Positions 16,613 to 26,155 of a DNA stretch of 50,767 nucleotides are shown here, in pieces (the stretch's first letter is position 1; every line of letters begins with the position of its first letter). This DNA comes from Bryobacterales bacterium. Its GTDB lineage: Bacteria; Acidobacteriota; Terriglobia; Bryobacterales; Bryobacteraceae. The stretch spans positions 1 through 50,767 of the forward strand of contig JADZGD010000078.1 in assembly GCA_020854055.1 (NCBI GenBank), read 5' to 3'. Made by a program: the position numbers and the translations under genes. Under the pieces are notes generated by a model that worked only from the letters and a program-made list of their open reading frames with translations, did not search any database and had not been told where the DNA came from.

Positions 16613-18967
16613 TCAGAACTGAAGGCTCTGGCGTCCGGGAGTCAACGGGCGAGTGGCGCCTTTCCAGACGAACTCGCCGGTAGTCGCTTCCGGTAGCGTA
16701 ATCTCAGCCGCCAGTTTACCGCCGGTAACCCGGTAACTCACCTGGATTTTGCCCCTGGGGTGCGGCATGGCGCCGCTCGCTTCGGCCAGCGCTCCCAGGT
16801 GGGGTTCGATGCGGACGGCACGGAATCCCGGCGCCGAAGATTCGATACCGAGAATTGTCCGGAAGACCTCTATGTTGGGGCTGGCGCCCCAGGCATGGCA
16901 ATCGGACCGGGTTGGCTCGGGCATCTCCGCCAGGGTGGTTAAGCCTCGCGCGATCATGTCCCGCCACTCGCCGAGACGATCGAGGTAAGAATCTCCATAA
17001 CCGGCTTTTGCCAGCGCCCGGTTCAGGTAAAACTTAAAGTAAATAGTACACTGCGTGAGAGACTGATCCGTCATTACGCGCTGCATCACATCCGGCGCCT
17101 CCGTGGCTGTAAAAACACCGGCGAGCACCGCCAGAGCATTGGTGTGCTGCGAAAAGATCGTGTGCGCTGGAGTGTCGGCCAGCAACTTGCGGTTAGGGTC
17201 GTAGTAAATCTGACGAATCGTCTGGCGCAGTTGCGTTTGCGACCGGCGGTATTCAGCCGCCAGGGATGGCAATCCAATCTGCTGTTCCAGTTCCGCGGCC
17301 CATTGGTAAGCCAGCAAAAGCTGCAGATCGAGCGGCGCGCTGGAGCCATCCGCCTCGGCCGGGGGTACGCCCGAACGCCACGGCTTTGCCCAGTCCACGA
17401 AGTTCCACCACTGCATCTTGCCGAGCGAACCGTCTTTCTTTTGCCGCGCGGCAAAAAAACCGATGACCGCGCGCACACCAGGCAGCATTTGGTGGACGAA
17501 GGCCGGGTCGTCCTGGAGCATCCAGTAATCGTGCAGCATGCCGATCCACCAGAGCGAGAAGGGAGGGATGTACTGCTGCAGTTGCGAAGGCGCGCGGCTA
17601 TAGGTAGCGCCTTCTGGAGTCCGCGAAGTGTTGAGCAGATCGATAGCGTTGCGCACCAGGCGCCCGTCACCGCTGTTGTATAGGGTCACCAATGCCTGAA
17701 TGCGCGTATCGCCGGCATATTGAAGCTGCTCATAATAGGGGCAATCCATGTAGGTTTCATGCGCGCACAGCCGCGCCGAACGCCAGCCGATTTCGAGAAT
17801 CTTCGCCAGATCGGACGGCCCGCCTTCAAACCGCGCCCGGCGTACCAATGGATAGCCGGTGTAGGTGGAGCGCAGATCTTCAATCGCCAGCGGTTCCGCG
17901 GCGGTCTCTATCGTCACCTGTATATAGCGCCAGGTCCTCCACCACAGGGGACGATACAACCGCCGGCTGCCACCATCGGCGATCACCACATCATGCAGGC
18001 CGCGGAAGACCTTCCCTTCAATCTCGTCGCGATTCCCCTTGCCCCGCCCACGCTGGGGATACCAGGGCGCTTCGGCATAAAGTAACCGGATGGAGGCGTC
18101 CCTACCGCCCGAAGTCACCAGTTCGGGATAGCCGACCGTCTCAAAACCCTGGTCGAGCACCATGGTGGCTTTGGTATGCGCCGGCACCGTGAAGGTCGCG
18201 GCATGAGCGGGAAAACCAGCCGGTGGCACTATGCCACTGATAGCGCGGACCCTGGCCAGGCGCTGCGGCGCCTCCTCCATCATGGGTATGGAGCGGGGAA
18301 TCAGCATCCATCGCGAAGGAGAATCGGAGGATTGGCGGCCGGCGGCGTTCGGTCCCACACGCGCGGGTTCCCAGCCAGAGTCGTCAAACTCGGGCTGCTG
18401 CCAGCCCCATGGCGCCTTGCGGGCGTCGAAGCGCTCACAAAAGCCCACGGCCGTGTACCCTCCCGTCTCGGCCGAAGTGACGTTCAGCGGTTCGTAGGCC
18501 GGGTTGCGAAGCGTTTTCCAGTCCTTGCCGGTGTTAAGGACCTCCGTGGTTTTATCGTCTCCCTGCAGGACGAAGCCGGTCTGGCTCCAGACTTGCGCTA
18601 CCGGGGCCAATTCGCCGCCGTTCCACACCACGGCCGCCACCACATTCTTTCCCGCGCGCAGGTGCGGCGAAAGATCGAAGGTTTCATAGCGCCAGTGGTT
18701 GAGGTCACCGCGCGCCGGTCCCCAACCCACCCGGATACCGTTGACAAAGAGTTGATAGCGGTTGTCGGCGCTCACGTTGACGCGGAAGTGCGCCGGTTTT
18801 GACGGCAACTGAAACGTCCGGCGGAAGTGGAAAACACCGAAGTCGTAGCCTGAAGCGCCGGGGGTTGAGATCCAGCGCGCATTCCACCGGGAATGAGGCA
18901 GATCAAAGTCACCGGCACTGAGCATGGCGGCGGCAGCGAACAGGATGGCGAGTTTCAGTCGGGTCAT
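16613..18967 (-). CDS. Secreted alpha-L-rhamnosidase-like glycoside hydrolase (GH78-like)
   Basis: A 784-residue secreted protein (signal MTRLKLAILFAAAAMLSAG). It starts with a galactose-binding-like beta-sandwich (about 25-200: ARWISTPGASGYDFGVFHFRRTF, LFVNGIRVGWGPARGD) typical of bacterial rhamnosidases. An (alpha/alpha)6 catalytic barrel covers about 370-690 with the family block YMDCPYYEQLQYAGDTR, and a C-terminal beta domain follows (GKIQVSYRVTGGKL). GH78 enzymes release L-rhamnose from plant and bacterial glycans; the acidic residues of the DCP block match in position but the block is not the textbook form, so another specificity is possible. It is convergent with the DnaC-like gene (19-bp gap). 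Confidence 0.75.
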   Translation of the reverse strand: MTRLKLAILFAAAAMLSAGDFDLPHSRWNARWISTPGASGYDFGVFHFRRTFQLPSKPAHFRVNVSADNRYQLFVNGIRVGWGPARGDLNHWRYETFDLSPHLRAGKNVVAAVVWNGGELAPVAQVWSQTGFVLQGDDKTTEVLNTGKDWKTLRNPAYEPLNVTSAETGGYTAVGFCERFDARKAPWGWQQPEFDDSGWEPARVGPNAAGRQSSDSPSRWMLIPRSIPMMEEAPQRLARVRAISGIVPPAGFPAHAATFTVPAHTKATMVLDQGFETVGYPELVTSGGRDASIRLLYAEAPWYPQRGRGKGNRDEIEGKVFRGLHDVVIADGGSRRLYRPLWWRTWRYIQVTIETAAEPLAIEDLRSTYTGYPLVRRARFEGGPSDLAKILEIGWRSARLCAHETYMDCPYYEQLQYAGDTRIQALVTLYNSGDGRLVRNAIDLLNTSRTPEGATYSRAPSQLQQYIPPFSLWWIGMLHDYWMLQDDPAFVHQMLPGVRAVIGFFAARQKKDGSLGKMQWWNFVDWAKPWRSGVPPAEADGSSAPLDLQLLLAYQWAAELEQQIGLPSLAAEYRRSQTQLRQTIRQIYYDPNRKLLADTPAHTIFSQHTNALAVLAGVFTATEAPDVMQRVMTDQSLTQCTIYFKFYLNRALAKAGYGDSYLDRLGEWRDMIARGLTTLAEMPEPTRSDCHAWGASPNIEVFRTILGIESSAPGFRAVRIEPHLGALAEASGAMPHPRGKIQVSYRVTGGKLAAEITLPEATTGEFVWKGATRPLTPGRQSLQF

Positions 18968-19007
18968 TCACCGACCATGATTCCAGATTTCGCCCTCCCG
19001 GTGGAAG

Positions 19008-19526
19008 TTACCGGCCGATGACGCCGCAGGCCACGCGCGCGCCGGCATTGCCCGCCGGATCGGACTTCAGATCATCGGGGTTCGCGTGGACTACAAGCGC
19101 GGTGCCACCCGGATGGAACAACCCGTTTTCTCCGGTCCCCAGATCGATTCCGGTGACGGTCGCCCGAAGGCTCCCCCTGCCGTTGGCGGCTACCGTGATA
19201 TTCGGCAGATCACCGCGGTGCATTCCTTGCGGATTCATCGATCCGTGCTGCTTGTGGGCGGGATTAAAATGCCCGGCCGCCGACAGGAAAGCAGGGGCCA
19301 CGCACGAACCGGCGGCGTGAATGTGAATGCCATGCACGCCGGGCTTGACGCCATCGAGTTTCACGGAAACCAGCACTCCGCCACCTGTTTCGCGAAACGT
19401 GGCAGTACCCACCTTGGCGCCTCCGGCATCTTTCAACACCGCCGTCGCCGGCTTTTCTTTCGCCATTGCTCCCACCATCGCCAGGCTCAGCGCGGCAGTT
19501 AGTAGAGCGGGAAATTTCTTTACCAT
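19008..19526 (-). CDS. sodC: Superoxide dismutase [Cu-Zn]
   Basis: A 172-residue periplasmic enzyme that converts superoxide to oxygen and peroxide. A signal peptide (MVKKFPALLTAALSLAMVGAMA) precedes a CuZn-SOD beta-barrel. The metal ligands are all present: copper His68 and His70 (HGIHIH), bridging His86 (GHFNP), zinc His94/His103 and Asp106 (MHRGDLPN), and copper His147 (VVHANPDD). Cys75 and Cys167 should form the conserved disulfide. The gene is 40 bp downstream of the S9 peptidase on the same strand. Its ribosome binding site and ATG lie inside a perfect 12-bp stem-loop (19520-19551), so translation may be controlled by RNA folding. Confidence 0.93.
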   Translation of the reverse strand: MVKKFPALLTAALSLAMVGAMAKEKPATAVLKDAGGAKVGTATFRETGGGVLVSVKLDGVKPGVHGIHIHAAGSCVAPAFLSAAGHFNPAHKQHGSMNPQGMHRGDLPNITVAANGRGSLRATVTGIDLGTGENGLFHPGGTALVVHANPDDLKSDPAGNAGARVACGVIGR

Positions 19527-19551
19527 AAGCCTCCTCTTCGGCTTATGGTAA
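19520..19551 (-). promoter_or_regulatory. Stem-loop holding the sodC ribosome binding site and start codon
   Basis: TTACCATAAGCC (19520-19531) and GGCTTATGGTAA (19540-19551) are perfect reverse complements, 12 bp, with an 8-nt loop. In the sodC mRNA the loop reads GAAGAGGA and the 3' arm begins GGCUUAUGG, so the AGGAGG-like sequence spans loop and stem and the AUG is paired. No T tract follows, so it is not a standard terminator. It could act as a translational switch, an mRNA-processing hairpin after the S9 peptidase, or a dimer binding site. Confidence 0.7.
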
Positions 19552-19566
19552 CAGGCGGCGCGAAGG

Positions 19567-22377
19567 TTACGGGCGATGGTAAGGTATTCCCTTGCTCATC
19601 CAATCCGGTTCCCCGGCGCCCTTCAGTTCGTAGTCGAAGAACTCCTGTAGCCTTTGAGCATAGTCCTTGGCATTTACGCGCTTCCGTGGACCGTGATACT
19701 CACCGTTGTAATTGAACATATATACTTCCTTACCCAGCCGCCGCAGGGCCAGAAAGTATTCGATCCCCTGATACCACGGCACGGCATCATCAGCATCGTT
19801 ATGCAGCAGCAATAAGGGGGTCTCGACGCGGTCCGCCTGGAAGATGGGTGAGTTGGCGATGTAGCGCTCCGGATACTCCCACAGGCTGCCGCCGATACGG
19901 CTCTGCTGGTGTTCGTACTGGAACTGGCGCGGCAATCCCGGACCCCAGCGAATGCCGTCATAGGCGCTGACCATATCGGAAACGACCGCTCCCGCCGCGG
20001 CCGCTTTAAACATTTTGGTCTGTGTCACCAGGTAGGCGATCTGGTAACCTCCCCAACTGTGGCCCTGGATTCCGATCGCCTTTTCATCCACATATCCTTT
20101 GGCCACCAGCGCATTTACGGCCGGGAGCACGCACTTCATCGCGCTTTGGCCCGGGTAGCCGATGGTGTATACGATGTCAGGCATCAGCACGATGTAGCCG
20201 TTGCTGGTGTACTGGCTCGGATTGATCACATGGTAGGGACGCGGGTCGACGAAGCGCCGCACGGTTTGCGACATCCGTTCGTAGATATAGACAATCAGTG
20301 GATACTTTTTGCGGGGGTCGAAATGAGTCGGCTTGAACAGGCCGGCCTTCAACCGGACTCCGTCCGCTGAGCGGAATCCCATCAACTCAGAGGTGCCCCA
20401 CAAGAATTCCTTCTTCTGTGGATTGGCGTCACTTACCTTGCGCAGTTGCTCAAAACCGGGGCCGGTGGTGAGAAGATCGGGAAATTCCTCAAAGGTGGAG
20501 CCGGTCAACAGGTAGACCTCGGCGTTCTTAGCCTTCGACGGCGGGGTGTAATACCGGGCCGCCATCATCAACTTCGTGGGACGCGACGAGCCGTCGAAGG
20601 GAACGCGGAAGAAGCCGCTGTCGTAGGTGTCCTGGTTTTCGGCTCGCAGCAGCAGCGGTTGAGCCGGGTCGATCCACTTGTCGTCGGCGTTTTTCGGGAA
20701 TCGCACCAGACGCAGTTCGTTCTGTTCCCGGCGTCCTTCGGCCGACGTCAGGTTGCGCGCCGTTGAGCCGTCGGGCGATAGCGCCCAGACGTCGAAGCGG
20801 TCGTAGACGATCAGCCACTTGCCGTCCTTAGTCCAACCGGCCGAGCCGTAGGGCCCGGGATCCGAGGGTGAATCGTTCAGTTCATTGTAGAAGTTCACGC
20901 CCAGATTCGCCGTCAGCACGGTGCGCACGCCGGAGGGCACCGCCACCGTATACCACTGTTTGTCTTCAAACCCGGCCAGGTAGCGCCCGTCGGGCGACCA
21001 ACTCAGGCCGCGATAAAGTTGCTTGCCGATCCGGGTGCGGCTCCCGGTTCCCGTATCCACCAGGTACGCGTCGAAGCGCCGCGTCAGATACTCAATGCTA
21101 CGCCGGTAAGCGCGGTCGTCGGTGCCAAGGGCGAATGTTCCCTGCTCGGACGGAGTAACGTCGGCGAGCGACGGATCGGCCAACTGCACGAAATGCCTGG
21201 TGGCGAGGTCGAACATCGCCAGGTAGCTGCGATTGCGCTCGCGTTCGTAGCGAACCTTCTGCATCGGAGGAATAAAATCGTCCTTCCACCGCCACAGGTC
21301 GAATACCGGCTTTTCGACATCCGCGCCGCCCGCGGGGGCCGGCTTGGCGGCTACCGGCGCGCAGGGAAGATAAACGCGGCGGCCGTCTGGCGAAAAACTC
21401 AGCGCGCCCTTTTCGCTGATGCCGTAGCCGGCCCGAAATCCCGGCGTATCGGGCGACACCGTTTCCGCCGCCCGCCCTCCGCCGCGCGTCCATAGGTACA
21501 ATTTGAAGACCGATTCCTGGTCCCTGTCGCTCACCAGGGCCAACTGTTTTTGCTGGCGGTCCCAGGTCAGATGAACATACTTACCCTTGCCTTCAACCAG
21601 CGCTCTGGGGGCGGCCGCACCCTCCATCACGAAGACACCGCTTAACGCCGGTTCTTTGGCTGAAACCGCATAGACGAGCGTCGTACCATCCTTGGAGAGA
21701 AGGTATTCGGTGGCCGATCCGGCGGTTCGCTCGGCCCCGGTATCCAGGTTTCGGATGACTACATCGGAAACCGCGGGCGGTTTCTCTTTTTTCGGCGTCT
21801 CACCCGCGCTCTCCTGGCCGGCGGCCTTGTTCGCATCGGGGGGCGCGGGTTCGGGTTCTTTCTGATAGGCCACGTTCCTTCCGGCATCTTCGGCTACCTG
21901 GAAGGATTTGACGCGGGCAATGGAAGTCTCTTTGCCACTCACCAGGCTGACGATCAACAAGCCATTTTTCGGCATTTCCTCCGGCTTCTTATGCGCCTTC
22001 TTCGCCGCGGCCACCGCGGCTTTCGGCGGATATGTATTGACCAGCACCGTGCGGCTATCGGAGGAATAGAGGATCGTATTCACCGGTTGCGGCGGCGGCG
22101 ATTCGCGTTCCGGATCCTTGGGGCCCGCGGGCGGGCGCTCTCCGCCGGGATAACGGTGCTCTTGGCCGGTCGCCAGATTACGAACCACGATGAATCCATC
22201 GCCCTCCTGCGGATAGAGGCCATAGGTTACCCACTTTCCGTCAGGCGACAGGGTGGGGGAAAGAATCGCGTTCCAGGAGTTGGCATCGGCTATCGTCAGC
22301 GGGCGCTGAGCGAAGAGGGGGAGGAGCAGAACGGCAGCCAAGGCCGCTCCGCGCATGGTCAGACGAACGACACGCAT
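19567..22377 (-). CDS. Secreted S9-family prolyl oligopeptidase-like peptidase
   Basis: A 936-residue protein with an N-terminal signal (MRGAALAAVLLLPLFAQ after a short basic stretch). The first ~600 residues form a WD40-like/beta-propeller region with repeated SPDGR-type blocks (LSPDGKWVTYGL, FSPDGRRVYLPC, WSPDGRYLAGFE). A C-terminal alpha/beta-hydrolase domain follows, with the nucleophile elbow GHSWGG (Ser774), the acid in LLHNDADDAVPW and the histidine in NGEYHGPRKR. The enzyme probably trims peptides outside the cytoplasm; family members include dipeptidyl and acylaminoacyl peptidases. A low-complexity KPEEMPKN/PPAVS region near 120-220 looks like an insertion. It lies 48 bp downstream of a histidine kinase and upstream of sodC. 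Confidence 0.85.
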   Translation of the reverse strand: MRVVRLTMRGAALAAVLLLPLFAQRPLTIADANSWNAILSPTLSPDGKWVTYGLYPQEGDGFIVVRNLATGQEHRYPGGERPPAGPKDPERESPPPQPVNTILYSSDSRTVLVNTYPPKAAVAAAKKAHKKPEEMPKNGLLIVSLVSGKETSIARVKSFQVAEDAGRNVAYQKEPEPAPPDANKAAGQESAGETPKKEKPPAVSDVVIRNLDTGAERTAGSATEYLLSKDGTTLVYAVSAKEPALSGVFVMEGAAAPRALVEGKGKYVHLTWDRQQKQLALVSDRDQESVFKLYLWTRGGGRAAETVSPDTPGFRAGYGISEKGALSFSPDGRRVYLPCAPVAAKPAPAGGADVEKPVFDLWRWKDDFIPPMQKVRYERERNRSYLAMFDLATRHFVQLADPSLADVTPSEQGTFALGTDDRAYRRSIEYLTRRFDAYLVDTGTGSRTRIGKQLYRGLSWSPDGRYLAGFEDKQWYTVAVPSGVRTVLTANLGVNFYNELNDSPSDPGPYGSAGWTKDGKWLIVYDRFDVWALSPDGSTARNLTSAEGRREQNELRLVRFPKNADDKWIDPAQPLLLRAENQDTYDSGFFRVPFDGSSRPTKLMMAARYYTPPSKAKNAEVYLLTGSTFEEFPDLLTTGPGFEQLRKVSDANPQKKEFLWGTSELMGFRSADGVRLKAGLFKPTHFDPRKKYPLIVYIYERMSQTVRRFVDPRPYHVINPSQYTSNGYIVLMPDIVYTIGYPGQSAMKCVLPAVNALVAKGYVDEKAIGIQGHSWGGYQIAYLVTQTKMFKAAAAGAVVSDMVSAYDGIRWGPGLPRQFQYEHQQSRIGGSLWEYPERYIANSPIFQADRVETPLLLLHNDADDAVPWYQGIEYFLALRRLGKEVYMFNYNGEYHGPRKRVNAKDYAQRLQEFFDYELKGAGEPDWMSKGIPYHRP

Positions 22378-22425
22378 AAACTGTAATGGTATTCATCCGG
22401 ACGCGAACGGTGCAATTGCGGTGTG

Positions 22426-24291
22426 TTACAGCGGTTCGTCCTTCACCCCGGCGCCGGCCGGCAAGGTGAAACAGACGGTTGCCCCGCCGTTCTGGCGGCC
22501 TTCGGCCCAGATTCGTCCACCGTGCTGTTCGACGATGGCCCGGCAGATTGCCAGCCCGATACCGGTGCCGGGAATCTCGTGCCCGTGCAGGCGGCGGAAG
22601 ACGGCGAAGATCGCCTCATTGTACTCCGGGGGGAATCCCTGCCCGTGATCAGAAACGGAAAACTGCCAGGCGTTTTCCATGCGGTCGGCACGGATGCCGA
22701 TGAGGGGACACTCATCCGGCTTGCGATATCGCAATGAGTTGGACAGCAGGTTCTGAAACACCTGTCCGAGTTGGGTCGCATCGCCAAACACCGAAGGCAG
22801 CGGCGTCACGGTGATCTGTGCGCCGGTCTCGGCCACCATCGCCTTCAGGTTCTCCAGTACGCCGTTCACGGTGGCGTTCAGATCCACATTGGAGTACCGC
22901 CGTGTCTCATCGCGGCTGATGCGGCAGAAAGAGAGCAGCGCGTCGATCAGCGCGCTCATCCGGCGCGCCGCCTCGGTGATGAAGCCCAGATCCTTTTCGC
23001 ACTCCCGGGTCAGCGATCCCGCCAGCCGCCGCTGAAGGATATTGGTGAAGCTGATGATGGTCCGCAGCGGCTCCTGCAGGTCGTGGCTGGCCACATAGGC
23101 GAACTGTTGAAGATCCGCGTTGGAGCGCTTTAACAGATCTTCGCTGCGCTTCTGCTCGGTAATATCGGTGTGGGTACCCATCCAGCCGAGGATCGCGCCC
23201 GATTCGTCGCGGCTGGGCACTGCCCGCGTCAGAAAGGGGCGATACACGCCGTCGCGCCCGCGAACCGGAAACGTCATCGCAAACTCGGCGCCATGAGTGA
23301 CCGAACTATTCCAGCGGCCGGCAACCACCGGAGCGATATCGGGATGGTGAAGCGTGTGCCAGCCGGTCTCCTTCATCTGCTCGGGCGTTGTGCCGGTATA
23401 TTCGTACCAGCGCCTGTTGTACCAATAGATGTGCCCTTGACGATCCGCCATCCAAACCAACTGCGCCACGCCGTCGGCCAGGGCGCGAAATCGCTCTTCG
23501 CTCTGGCGCAACTCTTCCATCACGGCCTGTTGCACGGTAATGTCGCGCCCAATGCTGGCCGTGCCCTGAACGATGCCGTCGGACCCGCGCAGAATGGTGT
23601 TATCCCAGGAAATCAGCCGGCTCTCTCCCGAGCGGGTTACGATCGGGTTCTCGCCATGGCTAAAGATCCGGTTTCCGGCTACGGCTTCCATGAATTCACG
23701 CCGTAGGGGTGTGTTTCCCGGAGTAAACAGGCCGAACCAGTCACGCCCCAGGACCTCGGTCTCCCCGTAGCCGGTCAATTCCAGAAAAAAGTTGTTTACG
23801 AAGGTAATGCGGCCCTCGGCATCCAGCATTAACCCGAGCGCGCGCACCGTCTCCAGAATGCTGCGGAACCGCCTGGCGCTTTCCAGCCGTTCCCGCTCAT
23901 GCACTTCCAGCTCCGTCAGGCTCTGAAACGAGACCCGCAGCGCCTGTCCGCCCGCGTATGGAATGGCATAGGCGGTAACCGCAACCGCTACGGGTGTGCC
24001 GTCCACGCGGAGGAAGATCTCTTCCTCGGTTGGGACCGGATGCAGGATCGCCAAAACGGCGCTCATGCGTTCACGAACTCTGCTGTGAAAGTCGGGATGG
24101 ACCACGTCAAACGGCGACTTGCCGAGCACCTCAGACTCGTCTTTTGCCCCCAGAATCGTCAGTCCGGCGCGGTTAATGTAAATGATGCGTTCCTTAAAAG
24201 TAATCCACGTTCCGATTGGGGAGTAATCAATGATCGCGTGCAAAAGCTCCACCGAGGGATCGTTATTGGGAGGTTGCGGTTCTGGCGGCAT
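22426..24291 (-). CDS. Soluble multi-PAS sensor histidine kinase
   Basis: A 621-residue cytoplasmic kinase without membrane spans. Three PAS domains are visible: about 12-130 (YSPIGTWITFKERIIYIN), 140-255 (LGLMLDAEGRITFVNNFFLELTGYGETEVLGRDW) and 265-385 (LVWMADRQGHIYWYNRRWYEYTG, ending GTHTDITEQK). The phosphoacceptor box is FAYVASHDLQEPLR (phytochrome-like class), and a HATPase domain follows with NLLSNSLRYR, SVSDHGQGFP and GTGIGLAICRAIVEQHGG. No response regulator is adjacent; the nearest (24797-26155) belongs to another operon, so this is an orphan kinase by position. I chose ATG 24291 because the first PAS begins there and a TATAAT lies 18 nt upstream. Confidence 0.87.
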   Translation of the reverse strand: MPPEPQPPNNDPSVELLHAIIDYSPIGTWITFKERIIYINRAGLTILGAKDESEVLGKSPFDVVHPDFHSRVRERMSAVLAILHPVPTEEEIFLRVDGTPVAVAVTAYAIPYAGGQALRVSFQSLTELEVHERERLESARRFRSILETVRALGLMLDAEGRITFVNNFFLELTGYGETEVLGRDWFGLFTPGNTPLRREFMEAVAGNRIFSHGENPIVTRSGESRLISWDNTILRGSDGIVQGTASIGRDITVQQAVMEELRQSEERFRALADGVAQLVWMADRQGHIYWYNRRWYEYTGTTPEQMKETGWHTLHHPDIAPVVAGRWNSSVTHGAEFAMTFPVRGRDGVYRPFLTRAVPSRDESGAILGWMGTHTDITEQKRSEDLLKRSNADLQQFAYVASHDLQEPLRTIISFTNILQRRLAGSLTRECEKDLGFITEAARRMSALIDALLSFCRISRDETRRYSNVDLNATVNGVLENLKAMVAETGAQITVTPLPSVFGDATQLGQVFQNLLSNSLRYRKPDECPLIGIRADRMENAWQFSVSDHGQGFPPEYNEAIFAVFRRLHGHEIPGTGIGLAICRAIVEQHGGRIWAEGRQNGGATVCFTLPAGAGVKDEPL

Positions 24292-24309
24292 AACGATTGA
24301 CGCGTAAAT

Positions 24310-24315
24310 ATTATA
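24310..24315 (-). promoter_or_regulatory. -10 element of the PAS kinase gene
   Basis: On the minus strand a perfect TATAAT (24315 to 24310) lies 18 nt before the ATG at 24291, implying a leader of roughly 11 nt without a ribosome binding site. No good -35 is visible. Confidence 0.45.
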
Positions 24316-24442
24316 GCGGTGCGGCGGGCGAACCGCTTTATTAATGTCATTTATTCCGGTTTCCTCCAGCCGGCGCCGGCAGCGCCGCATGGCACCGGTT
24401 GAATGATTCGTAGCCGGAGTGCAACAATGCGCCAGAATACCT

Positions 24443-24793
24443 ATGCGCCGCGTACGAGTCTCAAATACCACCCGAGGTACGATTCTGGCCGAGAGCGCTG
24501 GAGTGGCCGACACCAGCAAACTCCGCCGCACAGGACTGTTGAAGCATACGGCGCTGCCACCGGGCGACGGGCTCTGGATTGTGCCGAGCGAAGCCGTACA
24601 TACCTTCGGCATGAAGTTTGCAATCGACGTTCTGTTTCTGGATAAACAGCGACGTGTTCGCAAAATTCGCCGGATGCCGCTACGCCGTATCGCACTCGAT
24701 CTGCTGGGACATTCGGTTCTGGAACTGCCGGCCGGAACGGCGGCGGCAACCGCTACTGAAAAGGGTGATCAACTGCTGTTTGAGCCGCTGTAA
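24443..24793 (+). CDS. DUF192 family protein
   Basis: A 116-residue member of the DUF192 family of small beta-rich proteins of unknown function. The family pattern is clear: VRVSNTTRGTILAESAGVADT, GLLKHTALPPGDGLWIVPSEAVHTFGM, KFAIDVLFLDKQRRVRKI and VLELPAGTA. The ATG at 24443 is chosen because homologues begin close to the TRG segment; a GTG at 24419 is the alternative. There is no signal peptide, although many relatives are exported. It is convergent with the NtrC-type regulator with a 3-bp gap. Confidence 0.82.
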   Translation: MRRVRVSNTTRGTILAESAGVADTSKLRRTGLLKHTALPPGDGLWIVPSEAVHTFGMKFAIDVLFLDKQRRVRKIRRMPLRRIALDLLGHSVLELPAGTAAATATEKGDQLLFEPL

Positions 24794-24796
24794 CCC

Positions 24797-26155
24797 TTAC
24801 TCCCTTGCGATGTCGTACCGCCTGATCTTCTCATACAGCGTGGACCGGTCGATTCCGAGCACTGACGCCGTCTCTTTGACGTTGCCGCTATTGCGGGCCA
24901 GCGTGGCGGTGATCACCTGCCGCTCCACCTCGTCAAGCGTCAGATTCGCCGGCGCCTGCCAGTTGAACGGGCGAGCCCTGGCAGCCAGAAACGCGAAGTC
25001 ATCCTCCTCGAGAATCTCCGACCGCGCGGTTACCAGCGCCCGCTCGACCGCGTTTTCCAATTCGCGGACGTTTCCCGGCCAATCGTAATCCATCAGAATG
25101 CGCAACGCGCCCTCGCGGATATCCTGCACCTCTTTACCCAACTCGGGCGACAGTTTCTCGATGAAGTGGCGTGCCAGCAGCGGCACGTCTTCACGGCGCT
25201 CGCGCAGCGGGGGCAATTTAATTTCGATTACATTCAAGCGGTAGAACAGGTCGTCACGAAATTTACCCTGCTCCACCGCCTGTTGAAGATCGACATTGGT
25301 CGCCGCCACCACCCGGACATCCACGGAGATCTCCTGGGAACCGCCGACGCGATAAAAACTCCGCTCCTGAAGCACGCGCAACAGGTCCAGTTGGAGTTTC
25401 ATCGAAATATCGCCGATCTCGTCCAGGAAAATCGTGCCCCGGTCGGCCAGTTCGAATTTGCCTTTTTTCTGTGTGGTCGCACCCGTGAAGGCGCCCTTTT
25501 CATAACCGAACAGTTCGGATTCGAGCAGCGATTCGGCCAGGGCGGCGCAACTCACGGCCACAAACGGCTGCGCCACGCGATCACTCGAGTTGTGGATCGC
25601 CCGCGCCACCAACTCCTTACCGGTGCCGCTCTCCCCGCGAATGAGTACCGTGGACCGCCGGCCGGCGACGTCTTCAGCCAGTTCGAGAATGGCCCGCATC
25701 CTCGCGTTCTTGCTGATAATGTCCTGGAAACAGTACTGGCGCGCCAGTTTCTTGCGCAGAATCTGGTTTTCGCGCTGCAGGTTTTTGACTTTGATGATAC
25801 GGTTCACCAGGAGCGAAATCTCTTCCGGATTGCACGGCTTGACGATATACTCCATCGCGCCTTCCTTCATCGCCGTAATCGCCGTATCCACCGTGGCGTA
25901 AGCGGTAATGATAATGATGGAGGCTTCGGGATGCAGTTGCCGCACGGCCATCATCGTCTCGATGCCATCCATCCCTCCGGGCATTTTGAGATCGACGAAG
26001 TAGATGGCGTAATCGGTAGCGCGCGCTTTCTCTAGGGCGTCTCTTCCCGACGATGCGGTATCCACCAGGTAGCCGTCCTCACGCAACCACGCCGCCAGCG
26101 ACTCGCACATTACCTCCTCGTCGTCAACCACCAGAATCTGCCAGTGTGTCTTCAT
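24797..26155 (-). CDS. NtrC-family sigma54-dependent response regulator
   Basis: A 452-residue transcription activator. The receiver domain (1-120) has Asp11/Asp12, phosphoacceptor Asp55 (YFVDLKMPG), T83/A84 and Lys106 (VKPCNP). The AAA+ domain (about 145-380) has Walker A GESGTGKE (174-181), the sigma54-contacting loop GAFTGA (221-226) and Walker B GTIFLDEIGD. The C-terminal Fis-type HTH (about 415-450) reads NVKETASVLGIDRSTLYEKIRRY. It should activate sigma54 promoters when phosphorylated by the kinase two genes upstream. Its ATG overlaps the stop of the metzincin gene (ATGA), so translation is coupled. I found no sigma54 promoter in the adjacent spacers, so its targets are unknown. Confidence 0.95.
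   Translation of the reverse strand: MKTHWQILVVDDEEVMCESLAAWLREDGYLVDTASSGRDALEKARATDYAIYFVDLKMPGGMDGIETMMAVRQLHPEASIIIITAYATVDTAITAMKEGAMEYIVKPCNPEEISLLVNRIIKVKNLQRENQILRKKLARQYCFQDIISKNARMRAILELAEDVAGRRSTVLIRGESGTGKELVARAIHNSSDRVAQPFVAVSCAALAESLLESELFGYEKGAFTGATTQKKGKFELADRGTIFLDEIGDISMKLQLDLLRVLQERSFYRVGGSQEISVDVRVVAATNVDLQQAVEQGKFRDDLFYRLNVIEIKLPPLRERREDVPLLARHFIEKLSPELGKEVQDIREGALRILMDYDWPGNVRELENAVERALVTARSEILEEDDFAFLAARARPFNWQAPANLTLDEVERQVITATLARNSGNVKETASVLGIDRSTLYEKIRRYDIARE

Noticed and set aside
18997..19014. CCGGT/ACCGG inverted repeat at the end of sodC as a terminator
   Set aside because: Five base pairs only, overlapping the stop codon, with no T tract.
22426..24663. Longer form of the PAS kinase starting at 24663
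   Set aside because: The extension would cross the opposing DUF192 start and has no domain; the PAS-proximal ATG with a nearby TATAAT is better supported.
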